From Platycnemis pennipes (lineage: Eukaryota; Arthropoda; Insecta; Odonata; Platycnemididae): DNA of 64,000 nt. The first letter of the stretch is position 1; the number at the start of each line of letters is the position of its first letter. Below are positions 33,506-45,379 of this stretch, piece by piece. Location of the stretch: the NCBI GenBank assembly GCA_933228895.1, contig OW121853.1, forward strand, positions 9,430,494 through 9,494,493, in the 5' to 3' direction. The notes under the pieces were generated by a model. The model did no database searches. It was not told the DNA's origin and was given only the letters and a program-made list of their open reading frames with translations. Position numbers and translations under genes: made by a program.

Positions 33506-34984
33506 TTATAAATAATTCCCACAGCACATGTGACTATACCATTGTACAAGAGTAGTGATAATCATCTATCATCTAATTTTTCTTTGAAAATATTTTACGC
33601 TGATAAACATTCAATAAGAATTTTTTCTTTAAAAATGACTGGCGATTAAAGACATTAGATACATGCCAAGCCACTTTACTCCCTAACGGTACACACTTTC
33701 CTTATCGCAAGGACAATCTTTATGACTATGTACTGCTGTTGATTCAAAGCATGAACTTGACCACATGGCACAGAATTGCAGAATGAAAGCAATGCTGAAC
33801 ATGTATTTTTCCTGGTTGATTATTCTTCCAAAATTTCAAGTCAACTTGGCTTCAATTCACAGATTACAAAAGTAATAGATTCCCTATCAGTATGATTGGG
33901 ATGATATATTTTGAAACTGAAAAATATATGTATGTAATCATTCACTGGATTTCATCAGCGAAGCGACTGCAAAGAATATTTCTTTCCAAAGTAATACACT
34001 AGACGGGTAAATTCATAACCTTACAGAGCTTCAAAACAGTAAACAGTGTGACACCCTAAGTGAAATATTACTGAACTGGTATTTTATTATTGAATTACTG
34101 ACTTGGTAGTTTTATATACATTAAGTCACACATAAGTTGCATGGCTACTTAAAATCGAATGATAATTTTCGACTATCTCGTGAAGAAATATTTCCCATCC
34201 TTTGCGAGTGCTTACAGGAAATAAAATTATTTACTTACTTTAGGTTTAACTCATAAATATAAATTAAATGTGCATGTAGACCATGAACACTAGCTTTCAG
34301 TCACCATTACCTGGATTTCGTAAAATATGGCTCTCTAGGCTTTCGTTAGGAGCATGTTAACACTGACGGTAGCGTGTTTCTCTCTATCCTTCCTCTTATG
34401 TTAATCTCATTCTACCCACTTTTAGTGTGCATTTAAATGAATAATATCATACTTCCAAACACTGATGGGAACAAGTGATTTCTGTCTAACTTCCACTTCT
34501 CAGGTAATGGTGATATATTTGTTGCATAAGATGACTAACTTGCAAACCCTGTTGTGCTACTTATTTATATGCATAGGATAGATACCGTAACGTTTCATTA
34601 CTTTCCTACATTGCGTACGTTATTTATCATTTTTTTAAAGCATGCTAAGCGAGTCACACGTCTCATAGCGATTAAACCATTGGCATGACGTACACTAATG
34701 CTATGAAAATAACATTCTTAGAACAAATTATTCTTTTGGTCGTAAAGATCCACCAACACGTTAGAATACGTGGAAACATTCATTACGTTTCATTCAGTCA
34801 GCGGTCTTAATAGTTATTTATATAGCTGCTTGTGTATTGCATTTAGATCAATGAGAAGAAATCAATTATGTGCCGTTAAGTTGATGTGCAGGCAATGAAT
34901 TTGAAATCATAAGTTGTTTATGGATCATCATATGGATATAGTGATGCATTATCCCCAATAACTAATGCTGTTTGACTTACATTG
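33506..34984. other. AT-rich DNA, nothing recognised
   Basis: No feature recognised. Confidence 0.5.
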
Positions 34985-35405
34985 GTTCATCATCAACACC
35001 ATTGGTCAACAATCCTAGGATTGTCTTGACGCAGCCTTCCACTCGATTCTTCTATCGGCCAACCTTTTCATTGTGACGTAATTCTTCTCTTTTACATCCC
35101 TCACTACCTGTTCCATATCTCATTCGATGTCTGCCTCTTCCAACCTTTCCGTTCACATTTCCCTCGGCGATAGTCTTCATCAGGCCATCGTGTGTCAAGA
35201 TATGGCCGATTAAGTTGTCCCTTTTTCTTTTTAGAGTTTTCAGCAGACTTCTCTTTTATCCCACTCTTCTTAGCGCTTCCTCGTTACTTACCCGGTCGAT
35301 TCATTTACTCTTCAGCATTCTTCTGTAGCGCCACATTTCGAATGCTTCCACCCTTTTCTTCTCCGCTGCCGGCAATTTTGACACAGCGAAGTATATCGCT
35401 TTCCG
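34985..35405 (-). pseudogene. LINE fragment F: C-terminal reverse-transcriptase fragment
   Basis: On the minus strand, from about 35385, the frame reads TAAEKKRVEAFEMWRYRRML, a stop codon TGA (35303-35301), IDRVSNEEAL, RSLLKTLKRKRDNLIGHIL, HDGLMKTIAEG, ending GTCAAGACAATCCTAGGATT and a short TGA-rich tail near 34985. It is a relative of fragment A with several substitutions and a frameshift in the last third. The TGA before IDRV is at the same codon as in fragment A. Confidence 0.88.
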
Positions 35406-35479
35406 TTCTGAAATGCAATTCAATAGTGTGCCTGAGTTTCAACCTTCTTCAGGTCATCGCCGAGATCCAGAGCAAGTGA

Positions 35480-35800
35480 ATCTCCATTTAAACGCTGCCG
35501 CATTTCGTGCGCGCCCCAAACGGAAACAAGCGAACAACGTCCCATTTCCAGCTCGGCCGCTCCACTCCGCGTCCTTCCTCGCCGCATATTTTTTGGATGG
35601 CGTCCGCGCCGCGATCTATAAAACGATGACGTCGGCGTCGCCTTTCTGACGCTCGACGCCCCGACAAAGGGAGAGTAAACGCTCTCCACACGTACGGACT
35701 CGTCGGAGGGGATTCGGTGAGCAAACAGAAGCGTGAGCGTGAGTAAAAATCAGCGTGTCTGCACAGAAGTGACAGGAGAAAACGTGTGCGACCCTACTAC
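35480..35800 (+). promoter_or_regulatory. Candidate core promoter and 5' leader
   Basis: A CpG-rich stretch contains TATAAAA at 35617-35623 followed by GATGACGTCGG (a CRE-like site). Two donor-like GT sites follow, the better being GTGAGTAAA at 35739. This order (TATA, short GC-rich leader, 5' splice site) would fit a first non-coding exon on the plus strand. There is no matching coding exon in reach that I can identify, so this is a hypothesis. Confidence 0.3.
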
Positions 35801-36174
35801 TCAAACTCATTACTCCATTTGGAAAACCTTATGATGGCATGAATCGAAACGAGTGACGAATGTATTGATTTCGTCATTGGAGTCTGAATTTTCAACTTTT
35901 ACTCTAGACTATAATCCGACAATAGCTTATATTTCCCTGAATTGGTTTTGAATTGGGTATATTATCCCATGTAAATTAATTAATATTTCTGATAAAACAG
36001 TTAACATTTGCTTAGTACTAAAGTAAAAACGCTGACATCTATTTTTATGAAAGGCCTTTTCTACTACTTTTTGGTTTAAACAACTAATGGACATAAAAAT
36101 AGTTGTTTTGAAAGCATACATGTAACTATTTCTTGTTGTAATTCAAGGAGAGCAACTGAAAGCATATATCATCG

Positions 36175-36463
36175 GTTCCAAGGATAAGAGGGTAATTCGG
36201 GAAGAGGGATGAATTTTTTTGGGAGTGGAGTAAGGGTGGAGAGAAACCCGGCATTATCGTTCTCTTGTCAGCGTGCTTAGCGCCACGGGATTCGAGGTTT
36301 AACGTCCCATCCGAGGGACGGGGTCCTGTAGTTGTAGTCCTTCTCACATATTAATTGAATAGGGACCGGTATATCAGTGAAAAATATCTGCCTTACCCCC
36401 GGATTTCAACCCAAGTCCTCAAAATGGGAGGCTCGTGCTCTACCTACCATGCCTATCTCCTCG
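36175..36463 (-). repeat. tRNA-derived SINE (family 1)
   Basis: On the minus strand the head contains TGGTAGGTAGAGCACGAGCC (A box) and TTGGGTTGAAATCC (B box) at 36463-36398. The body then reads ATACCGGTCCC, CGTCCCTCGGATGGGACGTTA, and CGGGTTTCTCTCCACCCTT. These blocks also occur in order in the copy at 39.5 kb, and partly at 55.3 kb and 18.3 kb. The 3' end is incomplete. Confidence 0.78.
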
Positions 36464-36464
36464 C

Positions 36465-36995
36465 AATTTATTTCATCATGCAAATGATTAGTTTTGGACA
36501 TGAGCTGAGAACCGTATTTCCTAATCGTAATCAACGTTATAATCTGCAGAGTAATTTGCAAGTCACATCAATAGGGACGACGAAACGCGTCGTAGGAACA
36601 TTCAACTACGCATGAAGTAGAATTTGCTACGGATGAATTTTGCGAGCTTTGAACAAGGCATACTTAAAACAATTGAATATAATTGAGCGAAATTAAATTT
36701 CATAGAGAAATGCATTACTTAACTATTAAATACAGAAAAGTCATCCTTTCAAAATATTTCCATAAATATATTCCTGTCGTCTCGGCGTCTTCCTAAAAAT
36801 GGGGACAATTTTTGTGTGCTAATGCCTAGAACGCATGGGAAGGAATGTAAAGGGTGCTCGCGTGCCTTGCCACCGATTATTATAAGGGTGAAATCCCCTC
36901 TTTATGCGGCACACGCGGCCATAACAGCCATTCTCTGCTAGACAAGGTCGCGCGTGTACATTGGGCACTGGTCTCGACTAGCCGACTGCCGTCGT
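36465..36995. other. Mostly AT-rich; more GC-balanced at 36840-36995
   Basis: No gene recognised. The GC-balanced end (36840-36995) has no repeat character and borders the GC-rich block at 37.0 kb. Confidence 0.4.
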
Positions 36996-36999
36996 AGAC

Positions 37000-38335
37000 A
37001 TGAAAAGGAATTGGGAGAGAGAGGAAAAGGCACGGCAAGGGTTGCGTTACTTGGGGAATGAATCACAATTTGGAGACAAACACCGCTGGCGTGGCACAAT
37101 CAAACGGGAACAACCCTTTACCCTGACCCTTGCGCGCGAACCCTTCGCTCCCTCCTTCTGTCCATTCGGCGCGCCCATGGCAACCGCTTGCGCCCCCGTT
37201 CCGACACAAAAAGCCCTTTCCGCGCGGGGCCCTTTCAAAAACTGCCCTCCAAACAGACCACAAGGGGATGAATAAAAAAGAGCCGAAAGGATAGAAACAA
37301 CCTAAACCCCTTTCTGCCCTCACCCTTTCTGAATCCCGGCTAAGCGACCCCAGCCGACGATTCGGGGTTGTCCACATATTTCCGCCGTCCCTCTTTCATC
37401 CGCGCGGGATTTCCACGGGCCCGAAAAAATGCCGGAACAAAAGAGTATCGTTTTGTTCGCGGGCCAGACGGCCCTCGGGTGGACCCTACGGGCTACGACT
37501 CCGCCCGGGGCCTGGTTGCGATGGGAGATGATGACGGTGATGGCCACTGTCATTGTGACCCTGTTATTGTCGCTACACGGTGAACATGGGGCCACCGACG
37601 GCAAAAAATCCGCCGACCTTCCCTCCTTTTCCAGAGTCCGTATTTTTTTGGCCAACGGACCGGGCTCGGGACCAAGCCCTTCACTATTCCCGGCTCGTCC
37701 ATTGTCCGCCGGCCGGAAGGGGCGGCGTCCATCAGCGGGTAAGGGGGGGGGGGGGAGGCTAAGGATGCGGACCAAAGGGTACAGACGCCACGGCACCCTT
37801 TGTTTTCCTTTTTTCACTGGGGTCGTTCGAGGGTGAGGCGAGGTTGAGGTGGCCAGGAACCTTTAATAAGAGGAGTGAGGGCGATTCAGGAGATGCGAAG
37901 GGAGAGGGTTGGGGTAGGCCAGGGGGGGATGCTGTGGGATTCTGGGCAGGTTAATCGCGAGGGAGCTTAAAAGTAGGAGTCGAGGGAAGTTCTGCGGAAG
38001 GAATTTGAGGTAGGTTGCGGCTCGGCGAGTGTGTGTTAAGGATTGATGCGGCTGAGAGGGAGGATGGAGGGGAAGTCGCGGCGGCGCGGGTGAGGATTCC
38101 GTTTGAGGAATTTTGGGAAGGGCGAGGGAGGGGCGGGCTGGTGCCGAGGGAACCACCTGAGGAGCATCGGGCCTCTTTCCCGAAAAGCGGAGCGAGGCTT
38201 GGGGTGGGGCAGGTATTAACGGGCTGAGAAGGGGGCGGGGGAAGCGGGGGCGAGGAGGTTTTGGCGGAGGAAGGGGGAGCTGCTTGTTTGCGGAGACAGA
38301 GGAGGGTGATTGCGTGATAGCCGTTTGCGGCAATC
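37000..38335. other. GC-rich, CpG-rich block
   Basis: About 1.3 kb of high GC, including a 13-G run at 37743-37755. Many long overlapping frames occur on both strands (for example 37429-37836 + and 37863-38333 -), but none shows a domain, and Pro/Arg/Gly bias explains them. It could be a promoter-associated island of a neighbouring gene. Confidence 0.5.
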
Positions 38336-38339
38336 TGAT

Positions 38340-38900
38340 AGAGACGGCATTCGTCCGCGATGGTTGCCTTGTTTACCCGTTTCCCTTCTCCACTGTCAAT
38401 TCATAGAATGCGGACTCGGCATACATTTCAGATCTAACGCGTGAGGGTAGCTTTAGCATCCCAGGTATTCCTCTCCCCTCTATCTACACAATCAATTAAC
38501 CACCCATTTGAACTTACACAGCATCTAATACATAATTAATGTACACTTGTTTTTTCTCTATGTCCTGGTTCCCAACTATTTTAGAAGTATGGTCTGCACA
38601 TACTTTTATTCGTTATGCTGCAAACTGCGGACTATTTACGATGAGTCTTAAGTTTATTTTTATTAAAGAAAGCATATTTTCGTTTTTTTCTTTGATACAA
38701 CCAATCTAGTTACTTAATTTTAAACAACTCCCTGATTGGTGAGGACAGAGATAATTAGCTACTAACTAAACCAACGGCTTGTGAAATTCAAGCAACACGA
38801 AGGGGGGCAGTTCCTTTTCCAGTGTTACCTGTTGTTTACCAGAAAGAAATAGCATCAAAAAATACCAAATTCTGTTTCTTTCAAAATTTTCACATTACCA
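38340..38900. other. AT-rich DNA, nothing recognised
   Basis: No feature recognised. Confidence 0.5.
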
Positions 38901-38904
38901 AGGG

Positions 38905-38955
38905 CTTCTGTCAGGATTCAAACTCGGAAAGTACGGTCACTAGCCTAAAACAGAG
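38905..38955 (-). repeat. tRNA-like SINE head remnant
   Basis: On the minus strand TTAGGCTAGTGAC (38948-38936) and CCGAGTTTGAATCCTG (38927-38912) resemble decayed A and B boxes in the correct order. No body could be assigned. Confidence 0.3.
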
Positions 38956-39530
38956 CCCAATTCGATTCCATGCCCTGTATTTCAGAAAGAAAACTAGACG
39001 GAAATATGCTATCCCCTTGAGAAAGAAAGCGGTTGAAATATGCTAGCCTCTTGAGAAAGAAAGCGACTGAATTTCTTCATTTTAATTTTTCTGTGGTAGG
39101 TGTTTTATTCTCCTATGCAGCCATAAAACTACTTATTCACTTCTCAGCACCCACTACCTATACATTTAAGATCTATATGGAACAACTAGCCAGGTTTTCA
39201 TTCCTTTTTTTAAATCACTATCGAAAATAAACTGTAACTAGTTAAAGGAATCGTATTTTCGTCGAACACCGCATCCACATTGATTCAAACTGAATTTACG
39301 TAGAATAGATTAAGGATACTAGCAATGGAAGAAACACTTATTTACTCAAACGACACTCACACTCTTCCATATAGTTTTGGATGCTCCGAGCGTTTTAGCT
39401 CACATAACCTGAATCTTAGGAGAACTCTGTGATTTGAGTATTTAAAACTATGTGGATAAGTGGAAGTGATATTTTAATCATAACGTCTTTCTTTTATAAA
39501 CTTACTTAACCAATGGGGAGTGATTTCATC
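38956..39530. other. AT-rich DNA with a small duplication
   Basis: A short near-tandem duplication (GAAATATGCTA ... TTGAGAAAGAAAGCG, twice) lies at about 39000-39066. Nothing else is recognised. Confidence 0.5.
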
Positions 39531-39852
39531 GGGGATCTGGTTGGTGTGTTGGCTAGAGTACTGGCCTCCCATCCCGTGGACCCGGGTTTGATTTTTCAGT
39601 GACAAACCGGTCCCCACTTGAGTGCCTAGTGGAGGGATTTCAGGTTCACTACTCCGTCCGTCGGATGGAACGTTATGCCGTGGTCACTTTTGCCTACTCT
39701 TGTTAAGAGTAGGCTAATGCCGACGCCGGGTTTCTCTCCACCCTTTCCTTCGTTCCCTGGAAACGCCTACCATTACCCAATTACCCACCTATCCTATGTG
39801 GCGCAAATGACCTCAGCTGTCCGTCGCCTCCCCTGGACAACTAACTAACTTC
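39531..39852 (+). repeat. tRNA-derived SINE (family 1), most complete copy
   Basis: The head has an A-box-like TGTTGGCTAGAGTACTGG (39546-39563) and a B-box-like GGGTTTGATTTT (39583-39594). The body contains AAACCGGTCCCCACTTGAG, CCGTCGGATGGAACGTTA, GCCGGGTTTCTCTCCACCC, TGGCGCAAATGACCTCAGCTG and CGCCTCCCCTGGACAA. It ends in a short ACTA-type repeat tail (AACTAACTAACT). Length is about 322 bp. It is non-coding; a LINE must supply mobility, and which one cannot be told from here. Confidence 0.82.
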
Positions 39853-39854
39853 AT

Positions 39855-42100
39855 TATCACTATTTTTAACTCTACTTTAATATGTCACGTAATTTTCTTT
39901 GATTTTGATCCAGCCATAACGCTCTACAAGTTAGGATTTTACCTCGCATATCATCACCATTATGCTTTTTCCCAGCCCATTTAAATATTAATGTTTCTCA
40001 TACGTTTATTATAAAAATTCAATAATTCTAAAGGAGGTCACCTACACTTTTTATCCTTAAGTACCGAGTAAAAATCAAGCATCGATTTTGTAAACAGTAA
40101 AATTTAGGGAACATCAGGAGTAGGTACATTTATTTATAAGTTCAATTAACGGAACAAAATAGTAATACAAAATGAAGCCTACATGCAAAATAATTTAAAT
40201 CATTACTCATTCCGCCATAATTCACTACATGTTCCTTTCTTATCCCTTAGCTCCCATCAGCTTTATCATACATGTGTACTGACAATAAGAGCAAATGAGC
40301 TATTCTCAATCAGTTCCTCAATTTCGCATTCTCCTCAGTCAGAGTCACATGTGCTATCCCTTTCATCATATGCTCATTCTTTTTCCACCAAATATATGTA
40401 CCAATGGTATTCAATTTTTTTATATTTCAAAGTCATGTACAACAATCTATAAACGCATTTATTTATTCAGTCATTATACTCCATATCTCAACAGGCTGCG
40501 AAAAATAATTTTATTTTTTGCAATCATGATTCGTTAAGCATAATTTGTTCGCTCTCTTTTTGATAATGTCAAAATGCATGCTATGTCAATTTCAAGAGCT
40601 ACAAGCTAATACCATCTCATAATAAGATTTACAGTGGCAGATTTTTAGAGATGCTCCATCAATCCATACTTGGATTCTGTAAGTAGTGCTCAGCGAGGTT
40701 AATACTACGTTCATTGGATAGGATTTTATAATCTGGGTCCCTAGCTACTGGTCACCTCCATTAAATAACTACTGCAAAGAAACTCACAATGAAAGCGTGA
40801 ATGAAATTCCCACAGTTAGGCGCATCCATTCCCATCAGGTTTTCATGAACATTTACTGAAGATTTTGAACGAATTCATCTTAGCTTATGCCTGAGAATAT
40901 ATTTTTAAAATTTCTTTAACTACCATTGCTCGACAGAAGTGTCTTCCTATTAGTAAGTACATTTTTCTTTCGCCTTTTTTTTGATATATTGTGAAGTAAA
41001 TTTTCTTTGCAAGAAAGGAACTGTAACTTCACTTTCTACCATCAAATGGCAAATAGCACCAGAGCTTTCTTCAAATGGCAAATATGTCATGTCAATGTTC
41101 AGTAATCCATGACTCTTCTTTATTGGTTAATATTCATCAAAAAAATTAACGTAGTGTTCAAAAGGGACATAGTAATTTGTATTACTAATTTCTTTGTCTG
41201 TGAGTTTTCAGCATGGGCAAAATACAAGTTGTTTCAGGGGAAAAAGTAAATATTTCAGGAGAAGGGAGGAAAGACCATTTAAAGCAATCTCTGTCACATA
41301 AACATGGGTTCGCAACTCCTTGGTTTCCGAGCTATTGCAATGCAAACATTTTGTGAGAATCATCCTACAGTTACCAAGAAAACGCTAAAAAACAAGAGGA
41401 TTTCGTCAATAATTTTGAATTCTATACTTATATATATGCTTATGATTCTATGCTATTACTTAAGATCGAAAACTCGACAGGTCTGGTCATTAATTTCATT
41501 TGTCAAGTTGGTCACCAAATTTATAAAAAAATTATTACCAAACAAATTAATTTTTGGTATAACTTTTTTACTATGGGAGATACAATAAATGTTCTTAGCA
41601 TTCATAAGATTTGTTTTTATACATCCTATCTGAAACTGGTGTATTTAATATCCTAACGGAAGTACCAGAAATATGGAGTCACAAGTGATGCTGTTGCATG
41701 ATTTAGTCATGTTGAAAAGGTTATCACAAAAATAAATTTTTTGGGATAACTTTTTAAGATGACCTGTCGGCAGGAAAAGATAAAAGTTTAAGATCAAAAG
41801 CAATAGCATAGACAGTTTTTACTTCAAAATAATTGATGAAATCCTCTGTATTTTAGCATTTTCTTGGTATCTGTAATATTATTGTCACAATATCTCGGTA
41901 GCTCAAGAGTTCATATGACAAAAATGCTTAAAATAGTTTTCCCTCCTTTTCCTGAAATATGTGCAATTTCCCCTGAAATTTCCTGCATATGTTGAAAATA
42001 TAACGCTCGCTTGCTGATATAATCAAAATTATTTCGGGATTGTTGGGAAGGTAAGCCCTAAAATAATACATGAAAAAGGGAATGGGGTTGATCAAGTATT
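39855..42100. other. AT-rich DNA, nothing recognised
   Basis: Frames at 40183-40537 and 41304-41656 are AT-driven and match nothing I know. Confidence 0.5.
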
Positions 42101-42104
42101 GAAT

Positions 42105-42900
42105 AAAACACCAATCTAGTTGGGCGTTGTTTCTTTAAGGGGGTGGAGGGGAGCCATTGATCCCATGGCCCTTGGTGTAAGAATAACAGGACCACGCTAT
42201 ACAAATACGAAAAAAAATACCCAACCACGGTTTACAAGCATTTGTAACCTTGGGGACCGAATGGCCCGCGCAGCCTGTATTAATTGTTTCTGGAGCCCTG
42301 CGGGAAACCGAGGCCAAAAAAAGGGCGAAAGAGTGAGGAAAAGAGGAAATGAGCTCGCATGTGCATCTAGCGGGGCAGAAGGCGTGTGTCGGTCGCTGTA
42401 GGACGCTTGCAGTGGGCCCAAAAGGAGAGAAGTGACGGCAGCTGCTTGGTTGACCCAGGGACACTCTCGCAGGGCACCGAAGATGGAGATGGCCTCGTGT
42501 GTGTGCGAGCGCGTATAAAAGGGTGCAGCGGCGGACGAGGGGTTTGTGATTAAGGGAGAGTGCAGCAGGGGGCGGGAGGAAGGAGGGTCTGACGGAGGGA
42601 AAGGTGCAGTGGCCAGAAGGTCCGAGGAGGATAAAAGGGACAGCGGGCAAAAAACAAGGCAGAGGTGATGAGGGACAGCGGGTCGGCCCAGCGCGTGCGT
42701 GCAATGGGGGCGGTAATGAGATGCAGCAGCGGCAGCAACGGCGGCGGCTTGTGTCGTCGCGACGGCTGGCTGCTCCCAGCGAACGGCGGGAGAGGTGAGG
42801 AGGGGAGCGGGCCGGATGAATTAAGGTGGGGCCGAGCTAGGTACCCTGGGGGAACACTCTCCAGACGGTTACTCCTTACTTTGTTGCGGTCGTGAAATTA
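42105..42900 (+). promoter_or_regulatory. GC-rich block with a strong TATA box
   Basis: GCGTATAAAAGGGTGCAG places a consensus TATA box at 42514-42521 inside a CpG-rich block. Downstream, GAGAGGTGAGG near 42790 could be a 5' splice site. The 76-aa frame at 42665-42895 and the longer minus-strand frame at 42135-42704 have no recognisable domain. A promoter with a non-coding first exon on the plus strand is one reading; no downstream exon is identified. Confidence 0.35.
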
Positions 42901-45125
42901 CCCATCCAACACTGCCTGCTTCTGTTAAAAAGAGTCCCTTTTTCATTTTTGCGCGAAATTATTTGGAAGATGGTAACGTCGTCCCCATGTTCAGTGTTTA
43001 AAACAATTTTCATGCTTAATTCATAGCTGAGAGATGCAAACGAAAATTTTCTCTTACTCTGTAGCCTTATCCAGGTAATTTTTTTTTGTACATCTTCGAG
43101 CTATGAAATCCAATAAAGAAGGTGCGCGATCTGCTGCGGAATTTACCAGGTCTCCTACCATCAACCTACCTTTTCTCTAGCTGCTTCTCATCTACCGCGC
43201 GTTGGGGTGCAGAGTACAGTTAAAAACTGGTAGATTCTAAAACGCATTTCCCTTATCTAACTTAACTTTATGAAAGCCTATCCTCAGGGAAGCCAGGACC
43301 AAAAAATAAAAGCAATTCTTACTTTTTCGATTGGATGGATTAATGTACGCCTTTTTAGGTAATGTCGGCAAAGGAAGCTGAGAAACGGTTATTAAAAAAT
43401 GCCTGGAGAAAAATTGGTTGGAAGGGGAAGGTTGGAAGATATCACTCTCTTGAGAAAGGACAGTGTGGGCGAGCGGATTAATAAGGAACGTGGTGAGAAG
43501 GGAGGTTGTGTAGACTCTCACGTTTGCGCCCGTGGCACGGGAGGCCTGCGAGGAGAGTCCTGCATTTTGGAGAGGGAAAGGGAGCGGAATGAGATATGGA
43601 GACAGGCACATTAACAGCACGGTCCTGACGAAGTAATTTTTCTCCTTTCTGTTACCTCGAAAAGAGAAAACGCAATAAAACGTAGTTCAACGACCCCTGG
43701 ACAAATGCGAGTGGAAAACGAAAAGGAATGGCAAACAGCGTCACTAGTTTATACCTGCATCCAAGTTGTTAGCTTTAAATATTTCCCATAATAATAGCTG
43801 TACAACAGCATAGAAATAAAAGGTAATCAATTATGCATACTGGGTTAAAGCTCCACTGCATAATAAAGCCGATCAATTCATTGGAAATCAAGAGCATATG
43901 TCTGTAAGTTAAATTTTTTCCAGCGATTTATATAAAGGACAAATATTGGTCATGGACTGTCTTAGGATTGTTCACATTTTTCATTGGATTGTTATTTTTA
44001 ATACCTCAGTTTAGTTGCTCCGACAATGAAGGACTTCTCAATGCAGACCATGAAAAACTATAGAAGATCACCGAAGCCGCGAACTGACAATCAGTGTCTA
44101 ATATCTTTTCACTTCTTAAAAGATAGTAATACTTTCAACTCTCTATACTGTTTCCAGATTATTTTCAGCATCACTGCGTATAAGTGTACCTTACCAAACC
44201 TTTGAGTTATCCAATAGTTGCAAAAGTTATAATGAAGCAATTTTCATGCGTAATCCACATTCAATTAATCACTCATTTATATAGTTGAACATTCGATCAC
44301 GCATTCATCATAACAGGATAACTTTCATCAAATCGTTAAACACAACAATAATCCAAAGTAACTTTTCTTGGAAGAGTATTGAGCTGAAATAAACAATTGG
44401 TGATATGTTAATTCAAATTTGTATCTCTAAATTGTATTATCGTCATTTAACAATGGTTTATAATAAAAATACTGAGACAGAGAGGTCGTAATTAACTAAA
44501 ATATGGAAAGTATTAATATTAATTAAGGGTTACTTTACGAAAGAATGTAGAGTGATAATTAGATGACAGTGAACTTTAATGTTTGGAATTCATAGGGTTC
44601 TTAGAACTTATCTTTGATAAGCTATTAGTGGCAAAAATGGTAATCATCACAATCATTTTTCCCCATAAGTGTTCAAACTATAGCTCCGATGCTAATAAGG
44701 TTTTAGCGTATATTGTATTGATTATTAGGATGTTACAAGTATGCATGAAAATTTATCTTCTTCTTCCATGAAATTAAACGAAATTTTGGATTTTAGTTCA
44801 AGAAAGCCTAAAATTATAATTTTTTGTGTCTGTTACTTATAACGTACCTTTACTCATTCCCTAAAGGTCATAAGAAATCTACAAGTAATTCATGGCAGCG
44901 AATAGTAGAAGTATGATTAATACGACGTCTCAATCGGGAAAATAAGATTAATTAAGAAAATAAGGGATGTGATTGGAACTCAGGACAATATTTGTATTGG
45001 AAGGAAAAGTATTCTTTGGTGGAAGGAAATTTCCTCCCAGAATATTTCTGATTAGCTCCTTCCGTCGGAGTTTTTATGCACTTTTTTCCTTCACAAAATT
45101 AATGAGTATGAACCAATAAGTAAAC
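42901..45125. other. AT-rich DNA, nothing recognised
   Basis: Includes a somewhat GC-richer stretch near 43400-43620 with opposed frames of no recognisable content. No repeats or RNA genes are seen. Confidence 0.5.
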
Positions 45126-45310
45126 TTCCGAAAACATTCGCCAGAAATTCCGAATAATTACTTTTTTCAGCTTATAGATGGCAGCGGAAATGAGCAGCTA
45201 TTTCAAAAATAAATGACGCGGCCGGTATAATTATTCTTCTTTTGGGAATGAAACTTTCCATCCGTCCTTCGCTCCTCCGGCGTCCATGATTAAAAACTGA
45301 TTTCCACCGA
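45126..45310. promoter_or_regulatory. Candidate conserved regulatory block
   Basis: A non-repetitive block with closely packed motif-like words (TTATAGATGGCAGCGG, AATAAATGACGCGGCCGG, TATAATTATTC) between AT-rich DNA and a GC-rich island. This is compositional inference only. Confidence 0.2.
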
Positions 45311-45379
45311 AAGAAGGAAAGAGTCTGGATGCGCAAACTTTTGATTTGATCGATTGAACTGGATGCTTTTCCCCTGTTA

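Noticed and set aside
37320..37836. 165-aa (minus) and 135-aa (plus) overlapping frames
   Set aside because: CpG-rich block with no homology that I recognise in either frame.
42135..42704. 189-aa open frame on the minus strand
   Set aside because: Low-complexity Pro/Ser/Cys composition inside a CpG-rich block, antisense to a candidate TATA promoter; no domain.
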